A stretch of 64,000 bases of DNA from Oxalobacter sp. OttesenSCG-928-P03. GTDB lineage: Bacteria; Pseudomonadota; Gammaproteobacteria; Burkholderiales; Burkholderiaceae_D. Shown here one piece after another: positions 1 to 10,970 of the stretch (its first letter is position 1; each line of letters opens with the position of its first letter). Location: positions 1 to 64,000 of the forward strand of contig JAJDFZ010000003.1 of assembly GCA_030269625.1 (NCBI GenBank). Direction: 5' to 3'. A program made the translations under genes and the position numbers. The notes beneath the pieces are model-generated. The model saw only the letters and a program-made list of their open reading frames with translations. It made no database searches and had not been told where the DNA came from.

Positions 1-932
1 GCAATGGCGACCAGGGTTTCGTTTTTGAGTGGTTTTTTCTGTTTTTTGCGCTGCTCGACATAGGCCTTGACGCCGGCTACCGTCAGTGCACCTGCCGGTT
101 CGAGAATGCTGCGGGTATCCAGAAACATATCCTTGATGGCGGCGCAGACATCATCTGTCTCGACTTCGATGATTTCATCGACATATTTCCTGGCCAGGCG
201 GAAAGTCTCTTTTCCTACCTGCTTGACAGCGGTTCCGTCTGAAAACAGGCCGACATCGGAGAGGATGACGCGGCGTTTGGCTTTCAGGCTTTTTGCCATG
301 GCATTGGAGTCTTTTGTTTCAACGCCGATGATGCGAATTTCAGGGCGCACCTGCTTGATGTAGGCGGCAACGCCGGAAATCAGGCCGCCGCCGCCGATGG
401 CAACAAAAACGGCATGAATCGGGCCGGGATGCTGGCGCAGGATTTCCATGCCGATCGTGCCCTGGCCGGCAATGACGTAGGGATCATCGAATGGATGGAT
501 AAACGTCATTTTGTGCTTTTTTTCAAGCGAGATGGCGTGTTCGCAGGTATCGGAAAAGGAATCACCGTAAAGGACCACTTCGACGTTGGGCCCGCCGTGC
601 TCCCTGACGGCTTCAATTTTGACGGGCGGTGTCGTGGTCGGCATGACAATCATGGCGCGGCAGCCCAGGCGGTTGGCGGCAAGGGCGACACCTTGCGCAT
701 GGTTGCCGGCTGAAGCACAGATGACGCCTTTCTTCAATTGTGACGGCGACAGGTGGGCCATTTTATTGTATGCGCCGCGCAGCTTGAAACTGAAGACGCT
801 TTGCATGTCTTCACGCTTGAAGAGCACCTGGTTGCCGGTGCGTTGGGAAAGCTGGGGCGCAGGCTCCAGCGGCGTTTCAAAGGCAACATCGTAAACGCGT
901 GCAGTGAGGATTTTTTTCAGATAGTCAGTCAT
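1..932 (-). CDS. ilvA: Threonine ammonia-lyase (threonine dehydratase), 3' part cut by window edge
   Basis: Reverse-strand translation from ATG at 932 gives MTDYLKKILTARVYDVAFETPLEPAPQLSQRTGNQVLFKREDMQSVFSFKLRGAYNKMAHLSP..., the PLP-binding SFKLRGA motif of threonine dehydratase. Absent from ORF track because it runs off the window. Confidence 0.93.
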   Translation of the reverse strand, partial: MTDYLKKILTARVYDVAFETPLEPAPQLSQRTGNQVLFKREDMQSVFSFKLRGAYNKMAHLSPSQLKKGVICASAGNHAQGVALAANRLGCRAMIVMPTTTPPVKIEAVREHGGPNVEVVLYGDSFSDTCEHAISLEKKHKMTFIHPFDDPYVIAGQGTIGMEILRQHPGPIHAVFVAIGGGGLISGVAAYIKQVRPEIRIIGVETKDSNAMAKSLKAKRRVILSDVGLFSDGTAVKQVGKETFRLARKYVDEIIEVETDDVCAAIKDMFLDTRSILEPAGALTVAGVKAYVEQRKKQKKPLKNETLVAI

Positions 933-1075
933 AATGAGGCTGAGCAAGGCATATTGGTTTGCGGGACATTATAATCCAGTCCGAATGACTTGTTTTGCTG
1001 TTTGAATATTGCGCCGGCCATGGCGGCGGTTTTTTTGTCTGCCGGCAACGGGGGTGTTTCTTTGACAGGCCTGAA

Positions 1076-1567
1076 ATGATTGAATCTGCTGTTCACTGGT
1101 TATTGGGGTATCTCGCTGTTCCCGAGATCGGACTGACGTCAGTTTTCATCATCAGTTTTGTTTCTGCGACTCTTCTGCCGATGGGATCCGAGCCGGCCGT
1201 TTTTGCCGTGATCTCGGCGGACGGCACGCTTTTCTGGCCGGTGATGGCGGTGGCGACAATCGGCAATACCCTGGGAGGGGTGCTGAATTACTGGATCGGC
1301 CTGGGGACGCGTGAAGCTTTCGCAAAAGAGAGGGAGACGCGATGGTTCGGCTGGCTCTCCCGTTATGGGGCCAAAACCATGCTTTTGAGCTGGCTGCCGG
1401 GTATCGGCGACCCGATCTGCTCACTGGCAGGCTGGCTGAGACTGCCTTTCTGGCCCAGTGTGTTTTACATGGCAGTCGGCAAGTTTTTGCGCTATCTCAT
1501 CATGACAACCCTGCTTTTACATATTCCACAGGAATACTGGCGCAGTATTGCCGGCCTGCTCGGATGA
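1076..1567 (+). CDS. YqaA family membrane protein (VTT/DedA-like)
   Basis: ORF 995..1567, likely ATG at 1076; hydrophobic SATLLPMGSEPAVFAVI...GNTLGGVLNYWIGLG...WLPGIGDPICSLAGWLRLPFW typical of YqaA. Confidence 0.8.
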   Translation: MIESAVHWLLGYLAVPEIGLTSVFIISFVSATLLPMGSEPAVFAVISADGTLFWPVMAVATIGNTLGGVLNYWIGLGTREAFAKERETRWFGWLSRYGAKTMLLSWLPGIGDPICSLAGWLRLPFWPSVFYMAVGKFLRYLIMTTLLLHIPQEYWRSIAGLLG

Positions 1568-1589
1568 TGGCGGAAAAGGAGTGAATGCC

Positions 1590-2033
1590 ATGAAAAAAAA
1601 CTGCATATTGTGTGAGCCGGGCGCAAGGGAAAAGGTTGTTCTTCACGGCGGAAAATGGCGGATCATTCTGGCTGATGAAGCCTGGTATCCCGGTTTTTGC
1701 CGGGTTATCTGGGCAGCGCATGTGGCGGAAATGACCGATCTGGAGGAAAAAGACCGGCAGGAAATAATGACGGTAGTTTTTGCCGTGGAACAGGCCATCC
1801 GTCATGTCATGCGTCCTGACAAGGTCAATCTGGCCAGTTTTGGCAATATGGTGCCGCACCTGCACTGGCACGTGATTCCCCGGTTTTCCGATGACGCGCA
1901 TTTTCCCGAATCAGTATGGGGGCAAAAGCAGCGTGAGCCGGATCCTCTCGTGCTGCAAAACCGCCGTGCGCTGTTGCCGGAACTGGAGAGGCTTATCCGG
2001 CAAATACCGGATAAGCCGGTAAAGGCTTTATAA
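1590..2033 (+). CDS. HIT family protein
   Basis: [11 protein letters not shown]... with histidine triad HLHWHVIPR. Confidence 0.85.
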   Translation: MKKNCILCEPGAREKVVLHGGKWRIILADEAWYPGFCRVIWAAHVAEMTDLEEKDRQEIMTVVFAVEQAIRHVMRPDKVNLASFGNMVPHLHWHVIPRFSDDAHFPESVWGQKQREPDPLVLQNRRALLPELERLIRQIPDKPVKAL

Positions 2034-2064
2034 TGGCAGCCTTGCATCCGGTATAACAGAATTC

Positions 2065-2799
2065 ATGCACAAGAAAACCCATTTCGGCTACAGCGAGGTT
2101 GATGAGCAGGAAAAAGCGAAAAAGGTGGCTGGCGTATTCAGCCAGGTTGCTGATCGCTATGATCTGATGAATGACCTGATGTCCGCTGGCATGCACAGGG
2201 CATGGAAAGCTTTTACGGTTCTTCAGGCAGGTATCCGTAAAGGGTTCAGGGTGCTGGATATTGCTGGCGGGACCGGTGATCTGGCGCTTTCCTTTGCCCG
2301 GCAGGCAGGAGACAGCGGGCAGGTGTGGCTGACCGATATTAATGAACCCATGCTGCATCTGGGGCGGGACAAACTGCTCAACCAGGGATATATCGTACCG
2401 GTTCTGCTGTGTGATGCCGAACAGTTGCCTTTTCCGGACAATTATTTTGACAGGGTATCGGTTTCCTTTGGTCTCAGGAACATGACGCACAAGGAAGTGG
2501 CGCTGTCTGAAATGAGACGGGTGCTGAAGCCCGGCGGCAAATTACTGATCCTGGAATTTTCAAGGATTTGGAAACCCCTGCAAAGCCTGTATGATAGCTA
2601 CTCTTTTTCCGTCCTGCCCTGGCTGGGCAGGCACATTGCCGAAGATGAGGACAGCTACCGTTATCTGGCAGAGTCCATCCGGATGCATCCTGACCAGGAA
2701 TCCCTTCTGCAGATGATGCAGGAAGCAGGGTTTGTTGGTGTGAATTATTTCAATCTGACGGCAGGAATTGCAGCTTTGCATACCGGCATGAAACTGTAA
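2065..2799 (+). CDS. ubiE: Bifunctional demethylmenaquinone/ubiquinone C-methyltransferase
   Basis: [72 protein letters not shown] are UbiE hallmarks. Confidence 0.96.
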   Translation: MHKKTHFGYSEVDEQEKAKKVAGVFSQVADRYDLMNDLMSAGMHRAWKAFTVLQAGIRKGFRVLDIAGGTGDLALSFARQAGDSGQVWLTDINEPMLHLGRDKLLNQGYIVPVLLCDAEQLPFPDNYFDRVSVSFGLRNMTHKEVALSEMRRVLKPGGKLLILEFSRIWKPLQSLYDSYSFSVLPWLGRHIAEDEDSYRYLAESIRMHPDQESLLQMMQEAGFVGVNYFNLTAGIAALHTGMKL

Positions 2800-2818
2800 C
2801 TGTAATGATAGAGAGTTT

Positions 2819-3757
2819 ATGAAGAAAATATTACTTGCTTTTGTACTGATGGCCAGCCTGTCCACCATGGTGGTATCGGAGGCTTATGCGCGGCGTTTTG
2901 GTGGTGGTTCTTTTGGCCGGCAGTCGGCCAATGTCAGCCGGATGGCTCCCATGCAGCGCAGCCAGCCGGCCGCAAATCCAGCACAGCAGAAGCAGGCGGC
3001 AGCAAACCAGCAGTCAAAGCAGGGTGCCAATGCCGCAAGACCGGGAGGCCGTTTTGGCGGCATGCTGGGAGGTGCATTGCTCGGGCTGGGACTGGGTGCG
3101 CTGCTTGCCCATATGGGAATCGGGGGTGAGCTGGCAGGCATGATCAGCACGATCCTGATGATCACGCTGATTTACTTTGCCGCCAAGATGCTTTTCCGCA
3201 TGTTTTCAAGAAGGCAGCAGCCCGCTTACCAGCAGCCGGCCAATCCGGCAGGCTATTACAATATGCCGGATTCAGGCAATACGCCACAGATCGGTTCCGG
3301 CCTGTCACAGCCGTCAGCCTTTCAGTCTGCTGAACCGGCACCGATGGGCACAACTGAGGCCGAACTGCCTTTTACCTGGGATATCCCGGCGGATTTTGAA
3401 GTGAATTCCTTTATCCGGAATGCCAAATCCTATTACATCCGGATGCAGGCGGCGTGGGACAAGGCGGATATTGATGATATCCATGAGTTCACGACCCCCG
3501 AGATGTTTGCTGAAATGAAACTGCAACTGCAGGAACGCGGGCCGGGACCGAATGTGACAGATGTGGTTTCGCTCGATGCCGACCTTTTGGGTATTGAAAC
3601 CATCGGTGACGAATATTTTGCCAGCGTGAAATTCACCGGCACGGTCAGGGAAGACAAAAATGCCGATCTCACGGCGTTTTCCGAGGTGTGGAACCTGACG
3701 CGCCCGGTTTCCCGCAAGGAGGGCTGGGTGCTTGCCGGGATTCAGCAGTTATCCTGA
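2819..3757 (+). CDS. Tim44-like domain protein, exported or membrane
   Basis: Signal peptide, Q/N/A-rich segment, GGMLGGALLGLGLGALLAHMG, TM helix, and C-terminal Tim44-like domain (NAKSYYIRMQAAWDKADIDDIHEFTTPEMFAEMK). Confidence 0.8.
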   Translation: MKKILLAFVLMASLSTMVVSEAYARRFGGGSFGRQSANVSRMAPMQRSQPAANPAQQKQAAANQQSKQGANAARPGGRFGGMLGGALLGLGLGALLAHMGIGGELAGMISTILMITLIYFAAKMLFRMFSRRQQPAYQQPANPAGYYNMPDSGNTPQIGSGLSQPSAFQSAEPAPMGTTEAELPFTWDIPADFEVNSFIRNAKSYYIRMQAAWDKADIDDIHEFTTPEMFAEMKLQLQERGPGPNVTDVVSLDADLLGIETIGDEYFASVKFTGTVREDKNADLTAFSEVWNLTRPVSRKEGWVLAGIQQLS

Positions 3758-3790
3758 CAATGACGACGGTATTATCCGTGCCGATATGTC

Positions 3791-3826
3791 AAAACCGCCC
3801 GCATCACTTTTGCGGGCGGTTTTGTT
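3791..3826 (+). terminator. Rho-independent terminator after the Tim44-like gene
   Basis: AAAACCGCCCGCA-tcactt-TTGCGGGCGGTTTTGTTTT hairpin plus T-rich tail. Confidence 0.85.
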
Positions 3827-3930
3827 TTGAAAAAGAGACGCTTTGCTGTAATGTTGTGCCTGAAAAGCGCTTTTACAGCAGAGAGGTTGCTGTGCGGGGT
3901 TTGTGATAACAGACAGGGAGTTGCCGGATC

Positions 3931-5499
3931 ATGCGGAAAATTTGGCGGCTGTTGACCATTTCATGGGTGGCCATTCGATACGGGCTGGATGACGTTATGG
4001 TTTCCAGCACGGGCGGTCCCCGCTACTTTGTGCTGTTTCGCTATCTTTTTTTCTGGCGCAACCTGTCCAGGCCGCGGGGTGCAAGGCTGCGGCTGGCGCT
4101 GGAAACGCTGGGGCCGATTTTTATCAAGCTGGGGCAGGCACTTTCCACGCGCCGTGACCTGATGCCGGAGGATATTGTCGAGGAGCTGTCCCTGTTGCAG
4201 GACAGGGTGCCGCCCTTTGATTCCGATCTGGCTGTCAGGCAGATAACCGAATATCTCGGTGCCCCGCCGGAAGAGCTGTTTGCCCATTTTGACCGGGTTC
4301 CCGTTGCCTCCGCTTCGGTTGCGCAGGTGCATTTTGCTATTCTCCATAGCGGGGTTGAAGTCGCCGTCAAGGTGTTGCGTCCCGGCATGAAAAAGTGGAT
4401 TGACCGGGATATCGAACTGATGCGGGCGATTGCTAACTGGAGCGAAAGACTCTGGGAGGATGCGCGCCGCCTGCGTTTGCGTGACGTCATTGATGAATTC
4501 GACAAGTCGCTCCAGGATGAACTGGATTTGATGCGTGAGGCGGCAAACTGCAGCCAGTTCAAACGCAATTTCGCCGATTCTTCCCTGTTGATCGTGCCGG
4601 AGATTTACTGGGAATACTGCTCAACCGGGGTGATTGTCATGGAGCGGGTGCGGGGTATTCCGGTTTCACAGACAGACCGCCTGGTGGCAGAAGGGCTGGA
4701 TCTGAAAAAACTGGCGCAAAATGGCGTGGAAATTTTCCTGACCCAGGTTTTTCGGGATGGCTTTTTCCATGCGGATATGCACCCGGGCAATATATTTATT
4801 TCGGTCGAAATGCCGACCTATGGGCGCTATGTCGTGATTGATTTCGGCATTGTCGGCACGCTGAACAATTTTGACAAATCCTACCTGGCTGAAAATATCC
4901 TGGCCTTTTTCCACCATGATTACCGGCGGGTTGCCGAAGCTCACATTGAGTCCGGCTGGGCACCGAAAAATACCCGGGTGGAAGAGCTTGAGGCGGCGGT
5001 GCGCACCTGTTGTGAGCCGATTTTTGACAAGCCGCTGAAGGATTTTTCTCTTGGCCAGTTGCTTATGCGCCTTTTCCAGACTTCCCGCCGCTTCAATATC
5101 GAAATCCAGCCTCAACTGGTGATGCTCCAGAAAACCATGCTGAATATTGAGGGGCTGGGCCGCCAACTGGACCCTGACCTGGACTTGTGGAAAACCGCCA
5201 AGCCGATCCTGGAAGAGTGGATGAAAGAGCAGATCGGCTTGAAGGGCATGGCCAAACAGTTCCGCCAGGAGGCGGTGCGATATGGTCATATTTTCCCGCA
5301 GTTGCCGCGCCTGGTTCAACAGGCGCTGATCAGGATTGCCGAGCCGGATGCGGCAAAAGAAGCGCTTTTAAGAGAACTTGTCGCCGAACAAAAGCGGACG
5401 AGACGCCTTTTAAAGGGCATTATTTATTTCGGATGCGGCCTTTTGGCAGGAGTTTTGTGTCTCCGTTTCTGGGGTAGCGTGCCGTGGCCTCTTTTCTGA
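3931..5499 (+). CDS. ubiB: Ubiquinone biosynthesis kinase-like protein UbiB
   Basis: [42 protein letters not shown]-terminal TM helices. Confidence 0.96.
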   Translation: MRKIWRLLTISWVAIRYGLDDVMVSSTGGPRYFVLFRYLFFWRNLSRPRGARLRLALETLGPIFIKLGQALSTRRDLMPEDIVEELSLLQDRVPPFDSDLAVRQITEYLGAPPEELFAHFDRVPVASASVAQVHFAILHSGVEVAVKVLRPGMKKWIDRDIELMRAIANWSERLWEDARRLRLRDVIDEFDKSLQDELDLMREAANCSQFKRNFADSSLLIVPEIYWEYCSTGVIVMERVRGIPVSQTDRLVAEGLDLKKLAQNGVEIFLTQVFRDGFFHADMHPGNIFISVEMPTYGRYVVIDFGIVGTLNNFDKSYLAENILAFFHHDYRRVAEAHIESGWAPKNTRVEELEAAVRTCCEPIFDKPLKDFSLGQLLMRLFQTSRRFNIEIQPQLVMLQKTMLNIEGLGRQLDPDLDLWKTAKPILEEWMKEQIGLKGMAKQFRQEAVRYGHIFPQLPRLVQQALIRIAEPDAAKEALLRELVAEQKRTRRLLKGIIYFGCGLLAGVLCLRFWGSVPWPLF

Positions 5500-5652
5500 C
5501 GTTTCCCGCACCTTACTTTTACCTGTAAGCCCTTAAAAACAAGAGAAATAGTGCTTTTCCGGCCGGGCAAAAAAAAGTCGCAAAAAACAGGCAGCCTGCC
5601 TTTATAATTGCGAATCTTTTTTCCCGGCTGTTTACATTGTTTTTTCGCTTGC

Positions 5653-7095
5653 ATGGACACACTCATCTGGTTTGTTATTTTGTACTGGGTCATTTCTGTT
5701 GGCATCGGTATGTACGCCGCGCGTTATGTCAGGAATTCCAGGGATTTCGCGGTTGCCGGCAGGGCATTGCCCATGTCAGTGGTGACAGCGACGGTTTTCG
5801 CCACCTGGTTTGGTTCTGAAGCGGTTCTCGGTATTCCGGCGACATTTGTTGAAGAAGGGTTTCGGGGCGTTATAGCGGATCCTTTCGGTTCGGGGTGCTG
5901 CCTGGTGCTGGTCGGCATTCTTTTTGCACGGCGCCTGTACCGGATGAACCTGATGACAATCAGTGATTATTACCGGAACCGCTTCGGGCGGGCGGTCGAG
6001 GTGATTGTGACCCTGTGTATCGTGGTGTCCTATCTCGGCTGGGTTGCCGCACAGATCAAGGCGCTGGGTCTGGTCTTCAATGTCGTGTCCGGCGGTTATA
6101 TTTCCATGAATATCGGCATGATTATCGGGGCGGCCAGCGTGCTGATCTATACCCTGATGGGCGGCATGTGGTCAGTCGCGATCACGGATTTTCTGCAGAT
6201 GATTATTATTGTCATCGGTATCCTGTATATCAGTTGGGAAGTGTCCGGTATGGTAGGGGGTGCGCATGTCGTGATCCAGCATGCGGCCGAAGCGGGCAAG
6301 CTCAACCTCTTTCCCAAGGCGGAGTTGCGGGACATCCTGTGGTTTTTTGCCGCCTGGTTTACCCTGATGTTCGGTTCCATGCCGCAGCAGGACGTTTTCC
6401 AGCGGATTGCCTCTTCACGGACAGAAAAAATCGCGCGGAATGCATCGATCCTGGGTGGCGGCCTGTATGTCCTCTTTGCCCTGGTACCCATGTTCCTGTG
6501 CTATTCCGCCACGATCATTGATCCGGCTATGGTGGCCGAACTGATGGAAAAAGATTCACAGCTCATTTTGCCAACCATGATCATGACCAGGATGCCGGTG
6601 TTTGCCCAGATCATGTTTTTTGGCGCGCTGCTTTCGGCGATCAAGAGCTGTGCCAGCGCGACGCTTCTGGCGCCATCGGTGACCTTTTCCGAAAACGTGA
6701 TGAAGGAACTGATGCCCAAAATGAGCGACAAACAGTCTCTTTTCATGATGCGGGTGGTTGTCCTGGTATTTGCCGCTATCGTGACCGGTTTTGCCATGAG
6801 CACCGATTCCAACATTTTCCAGATGGTTGAAAATGCTTATAAGGTTACGCTGGTGGCGGCATTTGTTCCGCTGATTTTCGGTTTTTACTGGAAGCGGGCA
6901 AACAGCCGTGGCGCACTGACGTCCATGATTCTCGGCCTGGTGACGTGGATAGCCATGGAGCTGATTGATCCGGAAGGGCTGATGCCGCCCCAATTGCTGG
7001 GGCTGGCGATGTCGCTGATCGGCATGATTGCCGGGTCACTCCTTTTCAGGCCCGCATCACTGGCGTCGCCTGATTCCGGACAGGTATCCGCATAA
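5653..7095 (+). CDS. Sodium:solute symporter family protein
   Basis: Multi-TM protein, SRDFAVAGRALPMSVVTATVFATWFGSEAVLGIPATFVEEG, SSS-family motif. Confidence 0.85.
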   Translation: MDTLIWFVILYWVISVGIGMYAARYVRNSRDFAVAGRALPMSVVTATVFATWFGSEAVLGIPATFVEEGFRGVIADPFGSGCCLVLVGILFARRLYRMNLMTISDYYRNRFGRAVEVIVTLCIVVSYLGWVAAQIKALGLVFNVVSGGYISMNIGMIIGAASVLIYTLMGGMWSVAITDFLQMIIIVIGILYISWEVSGMVGGAHVVIQHAAEAGKLNLFPKAELRDILWFFAAWFTLMFGSMPQQDVFQRIASSRTEKIARNASILGGGLYVLFALVPMFLCYSATIIDPAMVAELMEKDSQLILPTMIMTRMPVFAQIMFFGALLSAIKSCASATLLAPSVTFSENVMKELMPKMSDKQSLFMMRVVVLVFAAIVTGFAMSTDSNIFQMVENAYKVTLVAAFVPLIFGFYWKRANSRGALTSMILGLVTWIAMELIDPEGLMPPQLLGLAMSLIGMIAGSLLFRPASLASPDSGQVSA

Positions 7096-7149
7096 ACAGG
7101 AGAAAAACAATTTATAATTACAGGTTTCCGGATTGATTGGAGTAAAGAG

Positions 7150-7371
7150 ATGCCCATTTATGCTTATCGTTGTGAAGATTGCGGGCATGCAAAGGATGTG
7201 CTGCAGAAGCTGTCTGATGCGCCGCTGACAGAATGCCCTTCATGTGGCAAGGAAAGTTTCAAAAAACAGCTCACGGCTGCCGGTATCAATACCGGTGCTG
7301 CGGGTTCTTCTTCGGATTTTGCATCGCCCTGCATGTCATGTCCGATAGGACACGGCGGTCCTTGCGGTTAG
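7150..7371 (+). CDS. FmdB family zinc-ribbon protein
   Basis: MPIYAYRCEDCGHAKDVLQKLSDAPLTECPSCGKESFKKQLTAAG; CxxC...CxxC ribbon. Confidence 0.92.
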   Translation: MPIYAYRCEDCGHAKDVLQKLSDAPLTECPSCGKESFKKQLTAAGINTGAAGSSSDFASPCMSCPIGHGGPCG

Positions 7372-7570
7372 ACGGAAGCGGGCTGATTCAGGCCTTTGGC
7401 ATGACCCAGGCAGGTCATGCATAAATATTTGTGCCCGGCCATCTGGTCCGGGCTCCTGTTTGTATCAATGGGAGCCGTTTCTCCCGGGGCAGGACAAACG
7501 CCGCTGTCGCCCGGACAGGGGTATACCTCGTAACTGATTGGATAACAGAAAGATAGATAGGCAGAACAAC

Positions 7571-9388
7571 ATGTCGATGCGAACAAACTATTGCGGCCTC
7601 ACCACAGAGGCACTTATGGGCCAGACCGTCAGCCTTTGCGGCTGGGTGCACAGAAGGCGTGACCATGGCGGGATCATTTTTATCGATTTGCGTGACCGCG
7701 AAGGCCTGGTGCAGATCGTGTGCGACCCGGACCGGCCGACTGTTTTTTCAACTGCCGAATCCATTCGCAATGAGTACTGTATTCGCGTGACCGGCACGGT
7801 TCGCGAGCGTCCTGAAGGGACGGTCAATCCCAACCTGCCTTCAGGCAAGGTCGAGGTTTTCTGTGAAGCGCTCGAAATTCTTAATGCCTCGGTTACGCCG
7901 CCTTTCATGCTGGATGACGAGCATCTGTCCGAAACAACGCGCCTGACCCATCGCGTTCTGGATTTGCGCCGTCCCCCGATGCAGTACAACATGCGCCTGC
8001 GTTACAAGGTGACGATGGAAGTTCGCAAGTTTCTGGATGAAAACGGCTTTATTGATATCGAAACGCCCATGCTGACCCGATCCACTCCGGAGGGAGCGCG
8101 TGATTATCTGGTTCCTTCCCGCGTGAATGCCGGTGAATTTTATGCCCTGCCGCAGTCGCCGCAGCTTTTCAAGCAGTTGCTGATGGTGTCCGGATTTGAC
8201 CGTTATTACCAGATTACCAAGTGTTTTCGTGACGAGGATCTGCGTGCGGATCGCCAGCCGGAATTCACGCAGATCGACTGCGAAACCTCTTTCATGGATG
8301 AAGAGGAAATCCGGGCGCTGTTTGAAAATATGCTTCGGGTTGTTTTCAGGAATGCGATTGATACCGAGCTGCCGACACCTTTCCCGGTTATGCCGCATGC
8401 CGAGGCCATGGCCCGCTATGGTTCGGACAAGCCGGATCTGCGCGTGAAGCTGGAGCTGACGGAACTGACCGATGTAATGAAAAATGTCGAGTTCAAGGTA
8501 TTCAGCAACGCGGCCAACCTGCCGAATGGCCGGGTGGCCGCTCTCCTGGTGCCGGGTGGTGCGAAGGAGGGTTCGGGCATGCCGCGCTCGGAAATTGATG
8601 CCTATACCCAGTTTGTCGCGATTTATGGCGCCAAGGGCCTGGCCTATATCCGGGTCAATGAGATGGAAAAAGGTGCCGCCGGATTGCAGTCGCCTATCGT
8701 GAAAAACCTGAGCGACGAAGCATTGAAAGAGATCCTGGAGCGGACCGGTGCCCAAAATGGCGACCTGATTTTCTTTGGCGCGGACAAGGCAGGTATTGTT
8801 AACGATGCCATGGGAGCGCTGCGTGTCAAGATCGGCCATTCCGAGTTTGGCCAGAAAAACGGCTTGCTGGAAGAAGGATGGAAGCCGCTCTGGATCGTTG
8901 ACTTCCCCATGTTCGAGCATGACGAGGAAGCCAACCGCTGGGCTGCTGTGCATCATCCCTTTACCTCACCCAAGGACGGACACGAAGATTATCTGGAAAC
9001 CGATCCGGGGCGCTGTCTTGCCAAGGCCTATGACATGGTTCTCAATGGCTGGGAACTGGGAGGAGGGTCCGTCCGTATTCACAAGCAGGATGTCCAGACC
9101 AAGGTTTTCCGCGCACTCAAGATTGATGATGCGGAAGCGAGAGAAAAATTCGGTTTCCTGCTTGATGCGCTGCAGTATGGCGCGCCGCCGCATGGCGGGC
9201 TGGCGTTTGGACTGGACCGTATTGTGACACTCATGACGGGTTCTGAATCCATCCGTGATGTGATCGCTTTCCCGAAAACGCAGCGGGCACAGGATTTGCT
9301 TACCCAGGCGCCATCGCCGGTAAATGAGCGCCAGTTGCAGGAACTGCACATCCGGCTGCGCAAGACAGAGCCGCCAAAAACGGCCTGA
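7571..9388 (+). CDS. aspS: Aspartate--tRNA ligase
   Basis: [45 protein letters not shown]...; [17 protein letters not shown] class II aaRS motifs. Confidence 0.98.
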   Translation: MSMRTNYCGLTTEALMGQTVSLCGWVHRRRDHGGIIFIDLRDREGLVQIVCDPDRPTVFSTAESIRNEYCIRVTGTVRERPEGTVNPNLPSGKVEVFCEALEILNASVTPPFMLDDEHLSETTRLTHRVLDLRRPPMQYNMRLRYKVTMEVRKFLDENGFIDIETPMLTRSTPEGARDYLVPSRVNAGEFYALPQSPQLFKQLLMVSGFDRYYQITKCFRDEDLRADRQPEFTQIDCETSFMDEEEIRALFENMLRVVFRNAIDTELPTPFPVMPHAEAMARYGSDKPDLRVKLELTELTDVMKNVEFKVFSNAANLPNGRVAALLVPGGAKEGSGMPRSEIDAYTQFVAIYGAKGLAYIRVNEMEKGAAGLQSPIVKNLSDEALKEILERTGAQNGDLIFFGADKAGIVNDAMGALRVKIGHSEFGQKNGLLEEGWKPLWIVDFPMFEHDEEANRWAAVHHPFTSPKDGHEDYLETDPGRCLAKAYDMVLNGWELGGGSVRIHKQDVQTKVFRALKIDDAEAREKFGFLLDALQYGAPPHGGLAFGLDRIVTLMTGSESIRDVIAFPKTQRAQDLLTQAPSPVNERQLQELHIRLRKTEPPKTA

Positions 9389-9415
9389 GCCGGGTGACAG
9401 ACCGCCGGACATGTT

Positions 9416-9901
9416 TTGAAAACGTACAAGATACCCGAATCCGTGCTCGTTGTGATTTACAGCAGCGAGCTTGATGTCCTCCTGATAGAAAGGGCAGGCA
9501 ATCCCGGGTTCTGGCAGTCGGTGACCGGATCACGCGCAACACCGCAGGAGTCGCTTTTTGAAACGGCAGTCAGGGAAGTGGGCGAGGAAACCGGTATCCG
9601 GGTGATTTCTTCCGGAATGACTGCGGAAAATGAGGTATCGCAGGATAACCTGCATGACTGGCAGGTGACCAATCGTTATGAAATTTATCCTTCCTGGCGA
9701 TACCGCTATGAGCCGGGGGTGACCATGAATACGGAACATGTTTTCGGCCTGTGTGTCCCGAGAGATATCCAGATACTGCTGGAACCCCGGGAACACCTTC
9801 GGTATGTCTGGCTGCCTTATCTTGAGGCGGCAGACCGGTGTTTTTCATCATCGAATGCCGAGGCTATCCTGCAGCTTCCGAGAAGGATACGGCCGACATG
9901 A
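9416..9901 (+). CDS. nudB: Dihydroneopterin triphosphate diphosphatase, Nudix (TTG start)
   Basis: KIPESVLVVIYSSELDVLLIERAGNPGFWQSVTGSR and Nudix box ETAVREVGEETGI; start codon TTG. Confidence 0.9.
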   Translation: MKTYKIPESVLVVIYSSELDVLLIERAGNPGFWQSVTGSRATPQESLFETAVREVGEETGIRVISSGMTAENEVSQDNLHDWQVTNRYEIYPSWRYRYEPGVTMNTEHVFGLCVPRDIQILLEPREHLRYVWLPYLEAADRCFSSSNAEAILQLPRRIRPT

Positions 9902-9904
9902 AAC

Positions 9905-9943
9905 AAAAAAAGCCGGACAGAATGTGATATGTCCGGCTTTTTT
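9905..9943. terminator. Bidirectional terminator between convergent nudB and the peptidylprolyl isomerase gene
   Basis: AAAAAAGCCGGACA-gaatgtgata-TGTCCGGCTTTTTT. Confidence 0.85.
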
Positions 9944-9957
9944 GATGGCGCTACGCT

Positions 9958-10734
9958 TTATTTGATCTTGGCTTTTTCGCGAAGCGTCCTTGTGTAGGCA
10001 TCCCAGCGCTGTTCCTGGATACTCTGGGTGATACCGGGTTTCAGCTCTTCCACGGTAGGCACTTTCAGCGGACGGGTGTCTTCGACCATGATAATGTGGT
10101 AACCAAAGCTGGACTGGACCGGCTCCTGGGAATATTCGCCTTTTTTCAGCTTGACGAGAGCCTGTGCAAACGGGTCAACATACACATGCGGCGCACTCCA
10201 TCCCAGATCACCGCCTTTGTCTGCAGTCGGGGTATCAATGGATTTTTCCTTGGCCAGTTCATCGAATTTGCTGCCGCCTTTCAGTTGTTCGACGATTGCC
10301 TTGGCCTCTTCTGCGGATTTGACCAGGATATGGCTGACTTGGTATTCCGTATCGCCAGCCAGCGCTTTCATGCGGTTATATTCTTTCTGGATTTCGGCAT
10401 CGCTGACCGGGTTCTTGTTGATAAAGTCATTCATCAGGGCACGTACCATAATGTTTCTGCGCGTGATTTCGATCTGTGATTTCACGGCCGGCTGTGCGGC
10501 GAGTTTTTGTTTTTCGGCTTCCTGTACCAGCACTTCGCGCATGATCAGGTTTTCCTTTATGGTGGCACGCAATTCCGGCGTGTCGGCCTGTCCCTGCTGG
10601 ACAACTTCGCTGACGATGGCGTTCACATGCGAGGCGGGAATGGGTTTTCCGTTAACGACGGCCGCATTCTGTGCAAATACCGGCAGGCTGACCGCGGCGA
10701 TCAGTGGAAGCAGAAATCGGGTTGTTCTTTTCAT
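9958..10734 (-). CDS. Parvulin-type peptidylprolyl isomerase, exported (PpiC/SurA-like)
   Basis: Signal peptide MKRTTRFLLPLIAAVSLPVFAQNA; rotamase core QVSHILVKSAEEAKAIVEQLKGGSKFDELAKEKSID...GGDLGW...GYHIIMVED. Confidence 0.92.
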   Translation of the reverse strand: MKRTTRFLLPLIAAVSLPVFAQNAAVVNGKPIPASHVNAIVSEVVQQGQADTPELRATIKENLIMREVLVQEAEKQKLAAQPAVKSQIEITRRNIMVRALMNDFINKNPVSDAEIQKEYNRMKALAGDTEYQVSHILVKSAEEAKAIVEQLKGGSKFDELAKEKSIDTPTADKGGDLGWSAPHVYVDPFAQALVKLKKGEYSQEPVQSSFGYHIIMVEDTRPLKVPTVEELKPGITQSIQEQRWDAYTRTLREKAKIK

Positions 10735-10970
10735 TGTATGGATCCTGGTGAAAAAGATCAGGCCGCCCGTTTTTTCAGGACGGCCAGATACGGGTTATTC
10801 AATGCATCCGGGAAGGGAGAAACCTCAATCCTTTTGCGTCAGACAACTTGCTTACGGCACAGTAGCATATTCTGTGCGCAAAAGCGAAATTTTCATGCCG
10901 TGTAACAGGGACTGGGCTTTTTCGTGAAATGCCGATAAGCTTTGTTCCTGAAGGAGAAAAGACAGGCAGA

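Noticed and set aside
7372-7570. About 200-nt gap between the FmdB-like gene and aspS, examined for a degraded gene
   Set aside because: No recognisable remnant or clear structure found by eye.
7841-8956. 371-aa ORF antisense to aspS
   Set aside because: Lies wholly within a certain aspS gene; no domain features; compositional artefact.
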